Shown in pieces: positions 8,825-20,443 of a stretch of DNA of 64,000 nt. Numbering within the stretch: the first letter of the stretch is position 1; each line of letters starts with the position of its first letter. The notes under the pieces were generated by a model that did no database searches, was not told the DNA's origin, and worked only from the letters and a program-made list of their open reading frames with translations. Position numbers and translations under genes: made by a program. This DNA comes from Paenibacillus tundrae (lineage in GTDB: Bacteria; Bacillota; Bacilli; Paenibacillales; Paenibacillaceae): assembly GCF_036884255.1 (NCBI RefSeq), contig NZ_CP145605.1, positions 3,472,001 to 3,536,000 of the forward strand, read 5' to 3'.

Positions 8825-8895
8825 GCCCAGGCGTACGGCTTTTAAAATATGTGCTTCCTCGTGGTTCACTCCACGTTTACGCCAGTCACACATAC
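8791..8895 (-). promoter_or_regulatory. ZTP (pfl motif) riboswitch with intrinsic terminator
   Basis: On the minus strand the leader has the hallmark order of the pfl/ZTP aptamer: GACTGGCG, then a hairpin GTGGAGTGAACCAC, then GAGGAAGCACA, a variable linker, and the invariant GCCGTACGCCTGGGC (8825-8839). It is followed directly by a perfect 13-bp terminator stem (8795-8824, loop TGTT) and a T-run. ZTP binding to this class is known to prevent termination. The gene start is 33 bases past the terminator. Confidence 0.88.
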
Positions 8896-8911
8896 CAGAA
8901 ATTTAACTCTA

Positions 8912-8941
8912 AGTATACATGACAGCTTTTTCCTTTGTAAA
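8912..8941 (-). promoter_or_regulatory. SigA-type promoter of the riboswitch operon
   Basis: Minus strand TTTACA (8936-8941), 18-base spacer, TATACT (8912-8917). The predicted start of transcription is near 8905, just before the aptamer. Confidence 0.65.
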
Positions 8942-9043
8942 TGTATGAAGTTTATACATACTTTCACTTCCGTGTTTTAACTAACCTGACTGTCAGCTTT
9001 ATAAATTAATGAGGAAACAACCGCTTGTCCTTGACTTGGGACA

Positions 9044-9223
9044 CTACTTTTTGACCAGAACTGTTAAATCTCCTTCAAAAACGAGCTCTTCTTTACTATT
9101 AAAGGTAGAAAACTTCACCGTTACAAGACCTGTTTTGTTTTTCAAACTTGTGATATCCTCTTTCGTGAGCTCAAGAGATTTGGTTATAAACGTCTGTCCA
9201 ACAAAAAAATCATTCAATTTCAT
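9044..9223 (-). CDS. 59-aa ORF: internally deleted MaoC-like hot-dog protein
   Basis: ATG at 9223 (MKLNDFFVGQTFITKSLELT) follows AAAGGAGT. Residues 1-25 look like the N-terminus of MaoC-like dehydratases (VGQ-F, T-EDI). Residues 30-59 (TGLVTVKFSTFN, ELVFEGDLTVLVK) look like the last two strands of the same hot-dog fold. The central helix and catalytic Asp/His region (about 80 residues) is missing without loss of frame. It is probably a decayed gene with intact translation signals, or a mini-protein; a catalytic role is unlikely. Confidence 0.55.
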   Translation of the reverse strand: MKLNDFFVGQTFITKSLELTKEDITSLKNKTGLVTVKFSTFNSKEELVFEGDLTVLVKK

Positions 9224-9520
9224 AGGTAAAACTCCTTTGTTGCCATGTATGATTACTTCATTTATTTATGAATAAAGTTAACTCGATTATCAATTGTAAC
9301 ACTTGATATTAGTACTTGATACTATTTTCATTATGGAAGTCCTCATGTTTCTTATATTTATAGGAATATATGGTTCTTGGGAGATCAAAATACACTGAAA
9401 TGTTTCATTATAGGGCAGTTTGTTTTAATTTATCAACAGCTGACTTCCCGAAATATTACAAGCTGGACTAGTACATACTAAGGAACAGTTGGCTGAAGCA
9501 TACATAATGGAGGTCTCTTC

Positions 9521-11077
9521 ATGGTATTTACAATCACAATTATCATCGTTGCACTTTTTGCAATATGGGGAGCCGTCGCTCCTGATCAGCTGGCGGATGT
9601 GGCTAACGTTGCCTACAACTTCTCAATTCAGAATTTTGGCTGGTTTTATTTGCTAGCGACACTGTTCTTCCTGATCTTCGCTTTTTATCTGGCGTTCAGC
9701 CGATTTGGCGGGATCAGGCTGGGAGACGAAGATGATGAACCAGAATATTCTACGGTTTCCTGGCTGTCCATGCTGTTTAGCGCTGGTATGGGCATTGGAC
9801 TGGTTTTTTGGGGAGTAGCTGAGCCGCTATCTCACTATTTATCTGCCCCGGAGGGAGCAGAAGCCCAAACAACTCAGGCAGCAAGACTTTCGATGCGTTA
9901 TTCCTTTTTCCACTGGGGACTCCATCCTTGGGCTATCTATACCGTCATCGGCCTAGCACTTGCTTACTTCCAGTTCCGTAAAGGCTACAAAGGGCTGATC
10001 AGTTCCACCTTTATTCCTCTAATCGGTGAGAGACTTGCTACAGGCTGGCTTGGCAAGGTCATTGATATTCTGGCGGTCATTGCCACCATCTTCGGTGTTG
10101 CAACCTCGCTTGGGTTGGGTGCGCTTCAGATCGGTGGGGGTCTCGATTACTTATTCGGTATTCCTAACTCGACAATGTCACAGATTATCATTATCTCGGT
10201 TGTAACCGTACTGTTTCTAATCTCAGCAACCTCCGGTCTGGATAGAGGTATTAAGATTCTGAGCAACACCAACCTCGTTTTAGCTGTGCTATTGATGTTG
10301 TTTGTATTAGTGACTGGACCGACTTCTTTTATATTTGACACATTCACAACAACCTTGGGCAGTTACATGCAGAACATTATTAACATGAGTTTGAGACTGA
10401 CGCCGTTCTCAAGAGAAGCCTGGATTGGAGCATGGACATTATTTTACTGGGCGTGGTGGATCTCGTGGGCGCCTTTTGTCGGTACTTTTATCGCAAGGGT
10501 ATCCAGAGGAAGAACTATAAAGGAATTTGTAATTTATGTCATGCTTATTCCAAGCCTTTTCGGATTTATCTGGTTCTCTGTCTTCGGCGGTACAGGACTT
10601 CATATGGAATTGTTCAATGCCGCTCATCTGGCCGAAGCCGTCAAGGAAGATACGACGACCGCTTTATTCCTTATGCTGGAGCAGCTGCCTTTGGGCACAA
10701 TCTTAGCAGTAGTCGCTACACTCCTGATCATGTTCTTCTTTATTACGTCGGCTGATTCCGCTACGTTTGTGCTGGGCATGCTGACCTCAGATGGCAAGCT
10801 AGATCCGAGTATTAAAGTGAAATTAACCTGGGGATTCATGCAATCCGCCATCGCGGTAGTACTGCTGTTCAGCGGGGGACTGAGCGGACTGCAGACGGCC
10901 TCCATTGTGACCGCACTGCCGTTCGCCGTTGTTCTTATTGGTATGTGTATCTCTCTGCTCAAAGCTCTACAGGCTGAGGACAGGGAGCGCCGACAGAAGG
11001 AAAAACGGCAGCGCCAAAAGCTAAAACGACTGCTGGAGGAACAAGAAAACCCACTGAATGAAATCCTCGGCGGATAA
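9521..11077 (+). CDS. BCCT family glycine betaine/choline-type transporter (OpuD/BetL-like)
   Basis: 518 aa with about 12 hydrophobic segments. BCCT motifs are MLFSAGMGIGLVFWGVAEP (about 87-105, glycine-rich TM3), FHWGLHPWAIY (about 130-140) and the Trp-rich segment FYWAWWISWAPFVG (about 307-320) that forms the betaine-binding box. The family couples sodium (or proton) influx to uptake of betaine-type osmolytes. A charged C-terminal tail (EDRERRQKEKRQRQKLKRLL) resembles the osmosensory tail of BetP/OpuD relatives. GGAGG lies 7 bases before the ATG. The 300-base upstream gap is AT-rich and shows no other gene. It stands alone with its own terminator. Confidence 0.93.
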   Translation: MVFTITIIIVALFAIWGAVAPDQLADVANVAYNFSIQNFGWFYLLATLFFLIFAFYLAFSRFGGIRLGDEDDEPEYSTVSWLSMLFSAGMGIGLVFWGVAEPLSHYLSAPEGAEAQTTQAARLSMRYSFFHWGLHPWAIYTVIGLALAYFQFRKGYKGLISSTFIPLIGERLATGWLGKVIDILAVIATIFGVATSLGLGALQIGGGLDYLFGIPNSTMSQIIIISVVTVLFLISATSGLDRGIKILSNTNLVLAVLLMLFVLVTGPTSFIFDTFTTTLGSYMQNIINMSLRLTPFSREAWIGAWTLFYWAWWISWAPFVGTFIARVSRGRTIKEFVIYVMLIPSLFGFIWFSVFGGTGLHMELFNAAHLAEAVKEDTTTALFLMLEQLPLGTILAVVATLLIMFFFITSADSATFVLGMLTSDGKLDPSIKVKLTWGFMQSAIAVVLLFSGGLSGLQTASIVTALPFAVVLIGMCISLLKALQAEDRERRQKEKRQRQKLKRLLEEQENPLNEILGG

Positions 11078-11101
11078 TGTATACGTAATCTCGGAACAGA
11101 T

Positions 11102-11138
11102 GGTACCCGTCTTTGTCTTTAGGCGGGTATCTTTTTTT
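11102..11138 (+). terminator. Terminator of the BCCT transporter gene
   Basis: GGTACCCGTC, loop TTTGTCTTTA, GGCGGGTATC, then seven T. It lies 25 bases past the stop at 11077. Confidence 0.9.
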
Positions 11139-11144
11139 ATCGCT

Positions 11145-11874
11145 CCAGACTACTGAAAAATCGCTCAACAAAAACATCGCAATATTTTTTTTTTCAGATA
11201 CACCGTGTTAAAAATATATTGTTCTATATGCTCAAGCTTGCGCAGACTGCGTACCAGTACTTTCCAATCCTCTTCAGACAGATCAGGATCATCGTCTATC
11301 TTCATCAAAGCATTTTTTACACGTCTAGATAACTGTTTAACATACAGATGGTTTTTGAATTTTGGCAGAATACATTAAGTTAAGTCACAGCTCACAAAAC
11401 GAACACCGTCTAAAATGCAGTTTTCAAAATCAGCGATTAGCTTTTGTTTGCCATTTCCCTCAAACGTAATATCCACTAGCTTACCAGTAAAGGAACAATT
11501 GACGATATTAGCGACTTGTAAAATTCGGTCGTTGAATTTACATTTATCAAAAAACGTAGCATTCTCCAATGTCATACCTCTCATATCACAAAGAGAAAAT
11601 TCACAGTTGGTGAAAATTGCTTCGTCTTTGGCAATGCCAACCGAGCTTAAGTCAGAACGAATAAATGTACAATTATCAATTCTACTAGCAGCAAAAAATC
11701 TTGCATTCGTAAGAAAGTATCAAATACAAGATGACGCAGGTGACAGCTCCAAAATATAGGTGAACCAACATTTGAGTTTATTTGGGTCGTTCCACTTATC
11801 GTTTCGTGTTCATAGCTTACAATATCAGCAAATAATTCGTTGTTTAACGACACACCTGACTCAAGTCTTCTCAT
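11145..11874 (-). pseudogene. Decayed pentapeptide-repeat gene, paralogue of the gene at 17685
   Basis: Read against the intact copy at 17685-18449, this minus-strand sequence starts MRRLESGVSLNNELFADIV at 11874. It has a 4-base deletion near 11715 (after HLVFDT) that shifts the frame, an in-frame loss of four codons near 11545, a nonsense codon (Gln codon to TAA) near 11375 just after CDLT, and a further shift in a poly-A run near 11185. Similarity extends over the full gene, including the last codons around 11145. Multiple lesions rule out a single sequencing error. Confidence 0.85.
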
Positions 11875-12033
11875 CCTACTACCCTATCATTTCTTCAGAA
11901 TCTTTCACAATTACGAATACCTTACATGATTTTATAAAACTATACTAGTGTATGTTCAATTAGTTATTAGTTCCTTCTCTAAATTCCTCTTTTGCTTTTT
12001 GTGAGAATGCAATTATTGAAATTTCAAATACAA

Positions 12034-12064
12034 CAAAGAAACCGCTGTAATAGCGGCTCCTTTG
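12034..12064 (-). terminator. Stem-loop after licT
   Basis: Minus strand CAAAGGAGCCGCT pairs with AGCGGTTTCTTTG around a short loop, just past the licT stop at 12069. The T-tract is weak (TTGTATTTG), so terminator strength is uncertain. Confidence 0.6.
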
Positions 12065-12068
12065 TATT

Positions 12069-12920
12069 TTAACCCTTTTGCTCGTCCCCTTGCTCTTCCT
12101 GCACAATTCGAGCGATGTGAATCATTAGATACAATAGTTCCTCGTTTGATATAGAGATATTTAACATGTTTTGCACATATGTTTTGATCATCTCCGCACA
12201 TTTGTATTCAAGTGGATGCTCCTTCACCATATGCTGGAAGATGAATTCTTTCGGCGAATTGCCTATCCGACCCTCTTGTAAACGCTGGATAAAAAATTGT
12301 AGGTGAGTGACGAGTCTCACATAATGGATGGAGTTTTTGTTTATTTGCATATCAAAGCTGTATTGGATAATGTTGAAAATATCTTTTAACATTTTGACGG
12401 ATTGCATCGTGCGCTCCATATTCTGTTCATGCGTTTGAGCATTAACAAAATGAAAAGCAATATTTCCCGCTTCCTCTTCCGTAAGCTCGATGCCAAGTTC
12501 CTGATTGAGCATGTGGACGGCTTCCAAGCCTAGTTCGAATTCGACAGGGTGAAACCGCTGGATTTCCCACAACATGCGATTCTGTAAAGATACACCTTTT
12601 TTCCAGCGTTCTATGGCAAATGATAAGTGATCCATAAGTGTAAAGAAGATTTGATCGTCAAGTGAGAGCTTTTCTTTGGCATTTGAAATGAGTTTGTTAA
12701 TGACGTTCACATGTGATTCCGGCATCTTTTCAATGGTTCGTACATAAGCCTGAGCGGACGGATTATTTAGCAGAATGAATCGTTTCTGGATATGCTCTTC
12801 ATCGAGTTGCTCCCCGACTTTTCCCTTGAATGCCAAGCCTTTACCCATGACAATCACTTCTTGTCCCTGTTCATCTTTGGTCAGCAGCAAGCTGTTATTC
12901 AATATTTTGATTACTTTCAT
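12069..12920 (-). CDS. licT: LicT/BglG family transcription antiterminator
   Basis: 283 aa. The N-terminal RNA-binding CAT domain (1-57) has MKVIKILNNSLLLT, GKGLAFKGKVGEQ and KRFIL. Two PTS regulation domains follow: PRD1 about 65-170 (His in MDHLSFAIERW and FHPVEFELG) and PRD2 about 175-278 (VRLVTHLQFFIQR, EHPLEYKCAEM). LicT binds the RAT RNA hairpin and blocks the overlapping terminator when beta-glucosides are present; phosphorylation of PRD histidines by EII/HPr sets its activity. It is the last gene of bglP-bglH-licT, 16 bases after bglH. A matching RAT lies upstream of bglP at 16481. Confidence 0.93.
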   Translation of the reverse strand: MKVIKILNNSLLLTKDEQGQEVIVMGKGLAFKGKVGEQLDEEHIQKRFILLNNPSAQAYVRTIEKMPESHVNVINKLISNAKEKLSLDDQIFFTLMDHLSFAIERWKKGVSLQNRMLWEIQRFHPVEFELGLEAVHMLNQELGIELTEEEAGNIAFHFVNAQTHEQNMERTMQSVKMLKDIFNIIQYSFDMQINKNSIHYVRLVTHLQFFIQRLQEGRIGNSPKEFIFQHMVKEHPLEYKCAEMIKTYVQNMLNISISNEELLYLMIHIARIVQEEQGDEQKG

Positions 12921-12936
12921 GCTTTATCACGATCCT

Positions 12937-14397
<1,461 letters not shown>

Positions 14398-14430
14398 TTA
14401 AATGTTGATTATGATGTATAACGGACTGTA

Positions 14431-16404
<1,974 letters not shown>

Positions 16405-16425
16405 TCATTTCTAAATTTTGGGTAT

Positions 16426-16512
16426 AAAAAAGACCAAAACGATAAGCCTTCCCCTATTCACATAGGGAAATGCAAAATCATTTTGGTCATGCCTGCATTA
16501 CCAGTAACAGCC
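16426..16512 (-). promoter_or_regulatory. LicT ribonucleic antiterminator (RAT) overlapping a terminator
   Basis: Minus strand 16512-16481 reads GGCTGTTACTGG then TAATGCAGGCATGACC, very close to the known bglP/licS RAT consensus. The 3' half (GACCAAAATGAT) is also the left arm of a terminator that pairs with ATCGTTTTGGTC and ends in TTTTTT (16426-16488). The two structures are mutually exclusive. Confidence 0.92.
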
Positions 16513-16542
16513 AAACACTGCTGATATTAAATTTGCTTTTTG

Positions 16543-16556
16543 TGTAAACGTTTACT
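16543..16556 (-). promoter_or_regulatory. CcpA cre site upstream of bglP
   Basis: TGTAAACGTTTACT is a near-perfect catabolite-responsive element (consensus TGWAANCGNTNWCA). It lies just downstream of a likely -10 (TAATAT about 16562-16572 on the minus strand), a position that suits roadblock or promoter repression. Confidence 0.8.
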
Positions 16557-16711
16557 CGATCATATTATCACACAACAAGTTAATTAGCAATCCGTTTTTT
16601 CGACATAATTCTACTTTTTTTAAAAAAAGAACTGCAACAAGAGAGTAGACCTCTCGGAGGTTTGAAAATTGAATGAATCTAACTTAATTACTCCACTCTC
16701 TTCTATTTGAT

Positions 16712-17599
16712 TTACAACTGGATGCTGCTCCATCCGCTTACATCACATTGCCCATGATCATTATTACCCACCGCAACCATTGTACCATCAGATTTAAGAC
16801 CAATAGTATGAGCACAGCCTGCCGAAACAGCCCTCATGTCATGCCAACCACTTACATCGCATTGGTGATGTTTATTTAAACCCACCGCAACCAGCGTACC
16901 ATCAGATTTAAGACCAACGGTGTGATAACTCCCCGCTGCAACTGCTACAATATCGCGCCAGCCGCTTACGTCGCACTCACCATCATTATTTCTACCCACT
17001 GCCACTACCGTGCCATCCGATCTAAGTCCAACAGTATGAAGATACCCCGCCGAAACAGACGATATGCTGCTCCATTCGTTTACGTTGCATTGCCGATATT
17101 TATTGTTACCCACCGCTGTTACCGTGCCATCTACTTTTAGCCCTACTGTATGCCAGTCACCCGCCGTGACTGCTACAATATCGCGCCAGCTACTTACGTT
17201 GCATTCACCTTCATTATTTCGACCCACCGCAACCACCAACCCATCTGATGTTACCCCGACAGTACGACACCAACCTGCTGCAACTGTTACAATATTGCTC
17301 CAATCGCTTACATTGCATTGGCCATGCTTATTCCAACCTACGGCCGTTACAGACCCATCAGATATAAGACCAACGGTATGGGCATTTCCCGTGTTTGTCG
17401 CCATATGTACATTACCAGCAACGACTGTGACGATACCACACCAATCGCTTACATTACATTGACCGTGTTTATTATCACCTACTGCCGTTACCGTTCCATC
17501 AGAAATAAGACCAACCGTATGACGACGACCCGCCGCTATGGTAACGTTACGTAAACGTATCGTCTCAAACTCCGCTTCCTTTCGTGAATTGTAGTCCAT
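16712..17599 (-). CDS. RCC1-like beta-propeller repeat protein
   Basis: Start ATG at 17599 (MDYNSRKEAEF) with GGAGG 6 bases upstream; an earlier ATG at 17617 precedes the ribosome site. The 295-aa product has seven RCC1-type repeats of about 38 residues, each with AG-(H)TVGL-SDGTV-AVG-N-GQC-VS-W. One repeat carries an 8-residue insertion (NVHMATNT). There is no signal peptide or membrane segment, so it is probably a cytoplasmic seven-bladed propeller. Bacterial RCC1 proteins are mostly uncharacterised and act as interaction scaffolds. Possible terminator arms lie at 16641-16705. The DNA repeats are diverged, not recent. Neighbours: bglP operon upstream of its 3' end, pentapeptide gene behind. 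Confidence 0.85.
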   Translation of the reverse strand: MDYNSRKEAEFETIRLRNVTIAAGRRHTVGLISDGTVTAVGDNKHGQCNVSDWCGIVTVVAGNVHMATNTGNAHTVGLISDGSVTAVGWNKHGQCNVSDWSNIVTVAAGWCRTVGVTSDGLVVAVGRNNEGECNVSSWRDIVAVTAGDWHTVGLKVDGTVTAVGNNKYRQCNVNEWSSISSVSAGYLHTVGLRSDGTVVAVGRNNDGECDVSGWRDIVAVAAGSYHTVGLKSDGTLVAVGLNKHHQCDVSGWHDMRAVSAGCAHTIGLKSDGTMVAVGNNDHGQCDVSGWSSIQL

Positions 17600-17684
17600 A
17601 TTTTGCCTCCACAACAATTTAAAATTCTGTCAATTCTCCGTTAGCTCAACAATAATTCATCCGTTTAGGCGAGAGTCATCTCGT

Positions 17685-18449
17685 TCAACTAAAATTGTTA
17701 CATTCTAGACTACTGAAGAATCGCTCAACAAAAACATCACCATATATTTTCTTCATATGTGCGGTGTTGAAAATATATTGTTCCATCTGCTCAAGCTTGC
17801 GCAGACTACGTACCAGTACCTTCCGATCATCGTCAGATAGATTATTGTCATCCTCAATCTTCGTCAAAGCATTTTTCACACGTGCGGATACCTGTTCAAC
17901 ATACAGATGATTTTTGGATTTTGGTGAAATACATTGTGTCAGGTCACAGCCCACAAAACGAACACCATCAAGGATACAGTTTTCAAAATTGGCGATTAGC
18001 TTTTGTCTGCCATTTCCCTCAAACGTGATATCCACTAGCTTGCCGGTAAAGGAACAATTGACGATTTTTGCCGCTTGTAATATCCGGTCATTGAATCTAC
18101 ATTTAACAAAAGTACAGTCGATAAACGTAGCATTCTCCAATGTCATGCCTCTCATATCGCAGGAGGAAAATTCGCAATTGGTGAAAATAGCTTCGTCTTG
18201 GGCAATACCAACTGAGCGCAAGTCGGAACGAATAAATGTACAATCATCAATCGTACTACCGGCAAAAAATTTCGCATTCGTAAGATCGCAGGTATCAAAT
18301 ACTAGATGATGCAGGTTACAGCTCCAAAATATCGGCGAGCCAACATTCGAGTTTATTATGGTTGATCCACTTATCGTTTCGTGTCCATACCTGACAATAT
18401 CAGTAAACAATTCATTATCTACCGATATTCCTGACTCAAATTTTCTCAT
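17685..18449 (-). CDS. Pentapeptide-repeat protein (intact paralogue)
   Basis: 254 aa from MRKFESGISVDNELFTDIV. The ATG at 18449 matches the start of the decayed paralogue at 11874 and follows AGGGTGAT. The middle (about 45-150) shows loose A(D/N)LXX pentapeptide pattern: CDLTNAKFF, CTFIRSDL, CEFSSCDMRG, ATFIDCTF, which predicts a right-handed quadrilateral beta-helix. The C-terminal 80 residues are helical and charged (VKNALTKIEDD, LVRSLRKLEQME). Function is unknown. Some pentapeptide proteins mimic DNA and protect gyrase, but nothing here shows that. It is 86 bases behind the RCC1 gene. Confidence 0.8.
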   Translation of the reverse strand: MRKFESGISVDNELFTDIVRYGHETISGSTIINSNVGSPIFWSCNLHHLVFDTCDLTNAKFFAGSTIDDCTFIRSDLRSVGIAQDEAIFTNCEFSSCDMRGMTLENATFIDCTFVKCRFNDRILQAAKIVNCSFTGKLVDITFEGNGRQKLIANFENCILDGVRFVGCDLTQCISPKSKNHLYVEQVSARVKNALTKIEDDNNLSDDDRKVLVRSLRKLEQMEQYIFNTAHMKKIYGDVFVERFFSSLECNNFS

Positions 18450-18485
18450 CCCTATCACCCTATAATTTCTTCGTTTAGATTATTG

Positions 18486-18642
18486 TTAGTATTTTTCAAG
18501 TTCTGATTTTAAATCCTCAATAAGCGTATCAACATCTAATAAAGCCTCACACTTCTTCTGAATCTACCACTTTTTTAATGAAGTATTCATAACGTATATT
18601 TGCAGGCAGATTGATGACAGATTCAAATTCTTTCTGATTCAT
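18486..18642 (-). pseudogene. Internally deleted DUF2750-type gene
   Basis: ATG at 18642 after AGGAGG. The first 31 codons (MNQKEFESVINLPANIRYEY, FIKKVVDSEEV, stop) match the conserved N-terminus of DUF2750 proteins. In a shifted frame the sequence continues directly with LLDVDTLIEDLKSELEKY and a stop, the typical C-terminus of the same family. The central about 60-70 residues are missing at the junction near 18550. Confidence 0.7.
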
Positions 18643-18778
18643 AGTTCCTCCTAAGTGCTTAAAACACGGTTCGTTAGACTAGCGATTTGTATTGGTATAA
18701 TTTACTCATTAAACTGTGTTCTCATCTTTGTTAAAGTTTACAAGCATTATGAAGACAAAGACAGGAGTTTTAATTGAC

Positions 18779-20101
18779 ATGAACGTTCTCAGTAAATCCA
18801 TCATTACTCTGCTTTGCGTCACGACATTGGCGGGCGCGTATTTCAGCTTAACAGAGCATCAGAGTAAACGACAATTTGAGCAGCAGCAACAGAGCAATAC
18901 GCAATACTGGTCGTATATGCAGTCGATCTACTTGCGTGAATTTGACTATGCGCTTGCGGAGTCCCTTGCAGCATCTTCAATTACAGATCGGCAAGCAGCA
19001 CTTCAATCTGCGATTGAAAACGCCAATTATATCTTGCAATATGTAAGAATCGGATCCGTTACAATGAACTTTCAAAATGGGTCATTTGAGTCCTTTATCA
19101 CGGACGCCAGCCGTTATTTGGCTTATCCTGCCAGCGAAAAGGAAATCTCGCTCAACGCGGATCAATTAGAACAAATTGAGCGTCTGAGAAAGTTTGCAAA
19201 GACCGCTCTGCCGTATCTCGAACAGATGAGATATAAAGCTGTTTACTCCTCTATATCAGATGTACAACAGGTCTCGACCGAAATGGAAGAGGCTTTGTCT
19301 CAACTCGACTCAGTCTCTACGTATGGCAATAAAGCTTTTAACGAGTTCCTGTACAACCAGAATCCTTACATACCTCCGAAGCCTGGAACCGTGTTCGCTG
19401 GTGAAACCACTTATAAGGCAACAGAGCTTGCAGCCAAAGCGAAAATTTTCATGGGCGAGGCATGGAATAAGGGCGTAGGTAAGCAAATCGTCCACATGTC
19501 CTCTGGCGGGAGTAGCCCCCAGTACGGAGAAGTTATGGATTTCAATTTATCGGACACCAATGGGAAATCAACCAGCTCCTATACTGCAACGCTGAGTAAA
19601 AGCGGACACGTGCTCCAAGTAACAAGCAACGGCTCGATCTCTAATGAAGCAGCTGTAAAGCAATCTATGGACTTCAAGCAAGCTGTCGCGGTTGCCGACA
19701 ACTGGATGTCGCGTTGGTCTGACGAAAGTATGACATTAGTAGCGAAAAAGTTAAATGATACCTCCATTTTTCTCACGTATATTCCAGTTCGGGAGCAAGT
19801 TCCCATTCCACAGATGAAAGTTGTATGGCAATTTGATTCGCGTACTGGTGCGTTGAAGAGCTTTGATGCGTATCGTTATTTCTCTCATTACAATAAAACC
19901 TTCCCACTTCATCCGAAGCTGACAATGGAGCAAGCTTCCATGAAGCTTAGCTCAATAGTAAAGGTTTCCGGTAAGCCAAAACTGGAAATCCACAACGACA
20001 AGCTCGTATATGCATTTCCCGTCACAGGGATCGAAGGCGTTTCTCGCGTCTACATCAACGCCCGCACAGGCGCTGGTGAAGGCATCAATTATAGCCTGTA
20101 A
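18779..20101 (+). CDS. ypeB: Germination protein YpeB (PepSY domains)
   Basis: 440 aa from MNVLSKSIITLLCVTTLAGA; the ATG at 18779 is 11 bases after AGGAG and was chosen over a GTG at 18716. An N-terminal membrane anchor (about 5-25) is followed by a helical region (30-200; FEQQQQSNTQYWSYMQSIY, a YpeB hallmark) and C-terminal PepSY-like modules (about 230-440; DFKQAVAVADNWMSRW, YAFPVTGIEGVSRVYINA). In Bacillus YpeB is needed to place and stabilise the cortex-lytic enzyme SleB in spores, and the two genes are adjacent. No sleB is next to this copy, so it is an orphan or a second YpeB. Confidence 0.88.
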   Translation: MNVLSKSIITLLCVTTLAGAYFSLTEHQSKRQFEQQQQSNTQYWSYMQSIYLREFDYALAESLAASSITDRQAALQSAIENANYILQYVRIGSVTMNFQNGSFESFITDASRYLAYPASEKEISLNADQLEQIERLRKFAKTALPYLEQMRYKAVYSSISDVQQVSTEMEEALSQLDSVSTYGNKAFNEFLYNQNPYIPPKPGTVFAGETTYKATELAAKAKIFMGEAWNKGVGKQIVHMSSGGSSPQYGEVMDFNLSDTNGKSTSSYTATLSKSGHVLQVTSNGSISNEAAVKQSMDFKQAVAVADNWMSRWSDESMTLVAKKLNDTSIFLTYIPVREQVPIPQMKVVWQFDSRTGALKSFDAYRYFSHYNKTFPLHPKLTMEQASMKLSSIVKVSGKPKLEIHNDKLVYAFPVTGIEGVSRVYINARTGAGEGINYSL

Positions 20102-20107
20102 CCTCAC

Positions 20108-20157
20108 AAATCTAGGCAGTCTCATGAATGCTCTCGCGCAGGGCTGCCTTAGATTTT
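20108..20157 (+). terminator. Terminator of ypeB
   Basis: AAATCTAGGCAG pairs with CTGCCTTAGATTTT around a 24-base loop that holds a small inner hairpin. It lies 7 bases after the stop. Confidence 0.65.
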
Positions 20158-20318
20158 GCACATGCCAATTTTGTATTTTTAGCATCCGCAATATCATAAT
20201 CTAAAATGGCTGGATACATCCCACCAATTGGTTTTATGTTTAGAGTACCTGCTGATGATTAATACAACTCCAAGTAAATGCCAAATTACTTTACTATCCA
20301 ATATCCCTAAAGGTATAT

Positions 20319-20390
20319 AAAAAAAGGATCGATAGCAATTCTGCAACGATCCCAATTGTCCACCCGTTAGTTGTAAACCGCAGGTAATCA
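20319..20390 (-). repeat. 3'-end repeat family, copy A
   Basis: Minus strand: ACAACTAACGGGTGGACAAT, then TGGGATCGTTGCAGAATTGC, TATCGATCC and a T-run. It shares the AACTARCGG..GACAAT..GGATCGTWGCA core with copies at 23201 and 23714, and its end acts as a terminator for the lipoprotein gene at 20444. Confidence 0.7.
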
Positions 20391-20443
20391 CGTTGATTCT
20401 TTTTTTACTAAACTACCGCTTCTCGTAGCTTAATGTCGAACTC

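Noticed and set aside
8759..8893. N-terminal extension of the DJ-1/PfpI protein
   Set aside because: These codons are the ZTP riboswitch and its terminator. The protein family starts at MKMAFVLFDG.
9009..9275. 88-codon plus-strand ORF
   Set aside because: It is antisense to the 59-aa MaoC-like ORF, which has the better ribosome site and recognisable sequence.
12034..12064. Member of the GCCGCTA hairpin family
   Set aside because: It shares only the GCCGCT stem core, not the flanks or the T-run of the family at 38124, 45381, 55652 and 57502.
17064..17462. 132-codon plus-strand ORF of repeated TVPST/HSP-type peptides
   Set aside because: It is the reverse complement of the RCC1 repeats; its periodicity comes from the real gene.
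16712..17599. Tandem DNA repeat or CRISPR-like array
   Set aside because: The ~114-base periodicity is coding (RCC1 blades), diverged, and lacks spacers.
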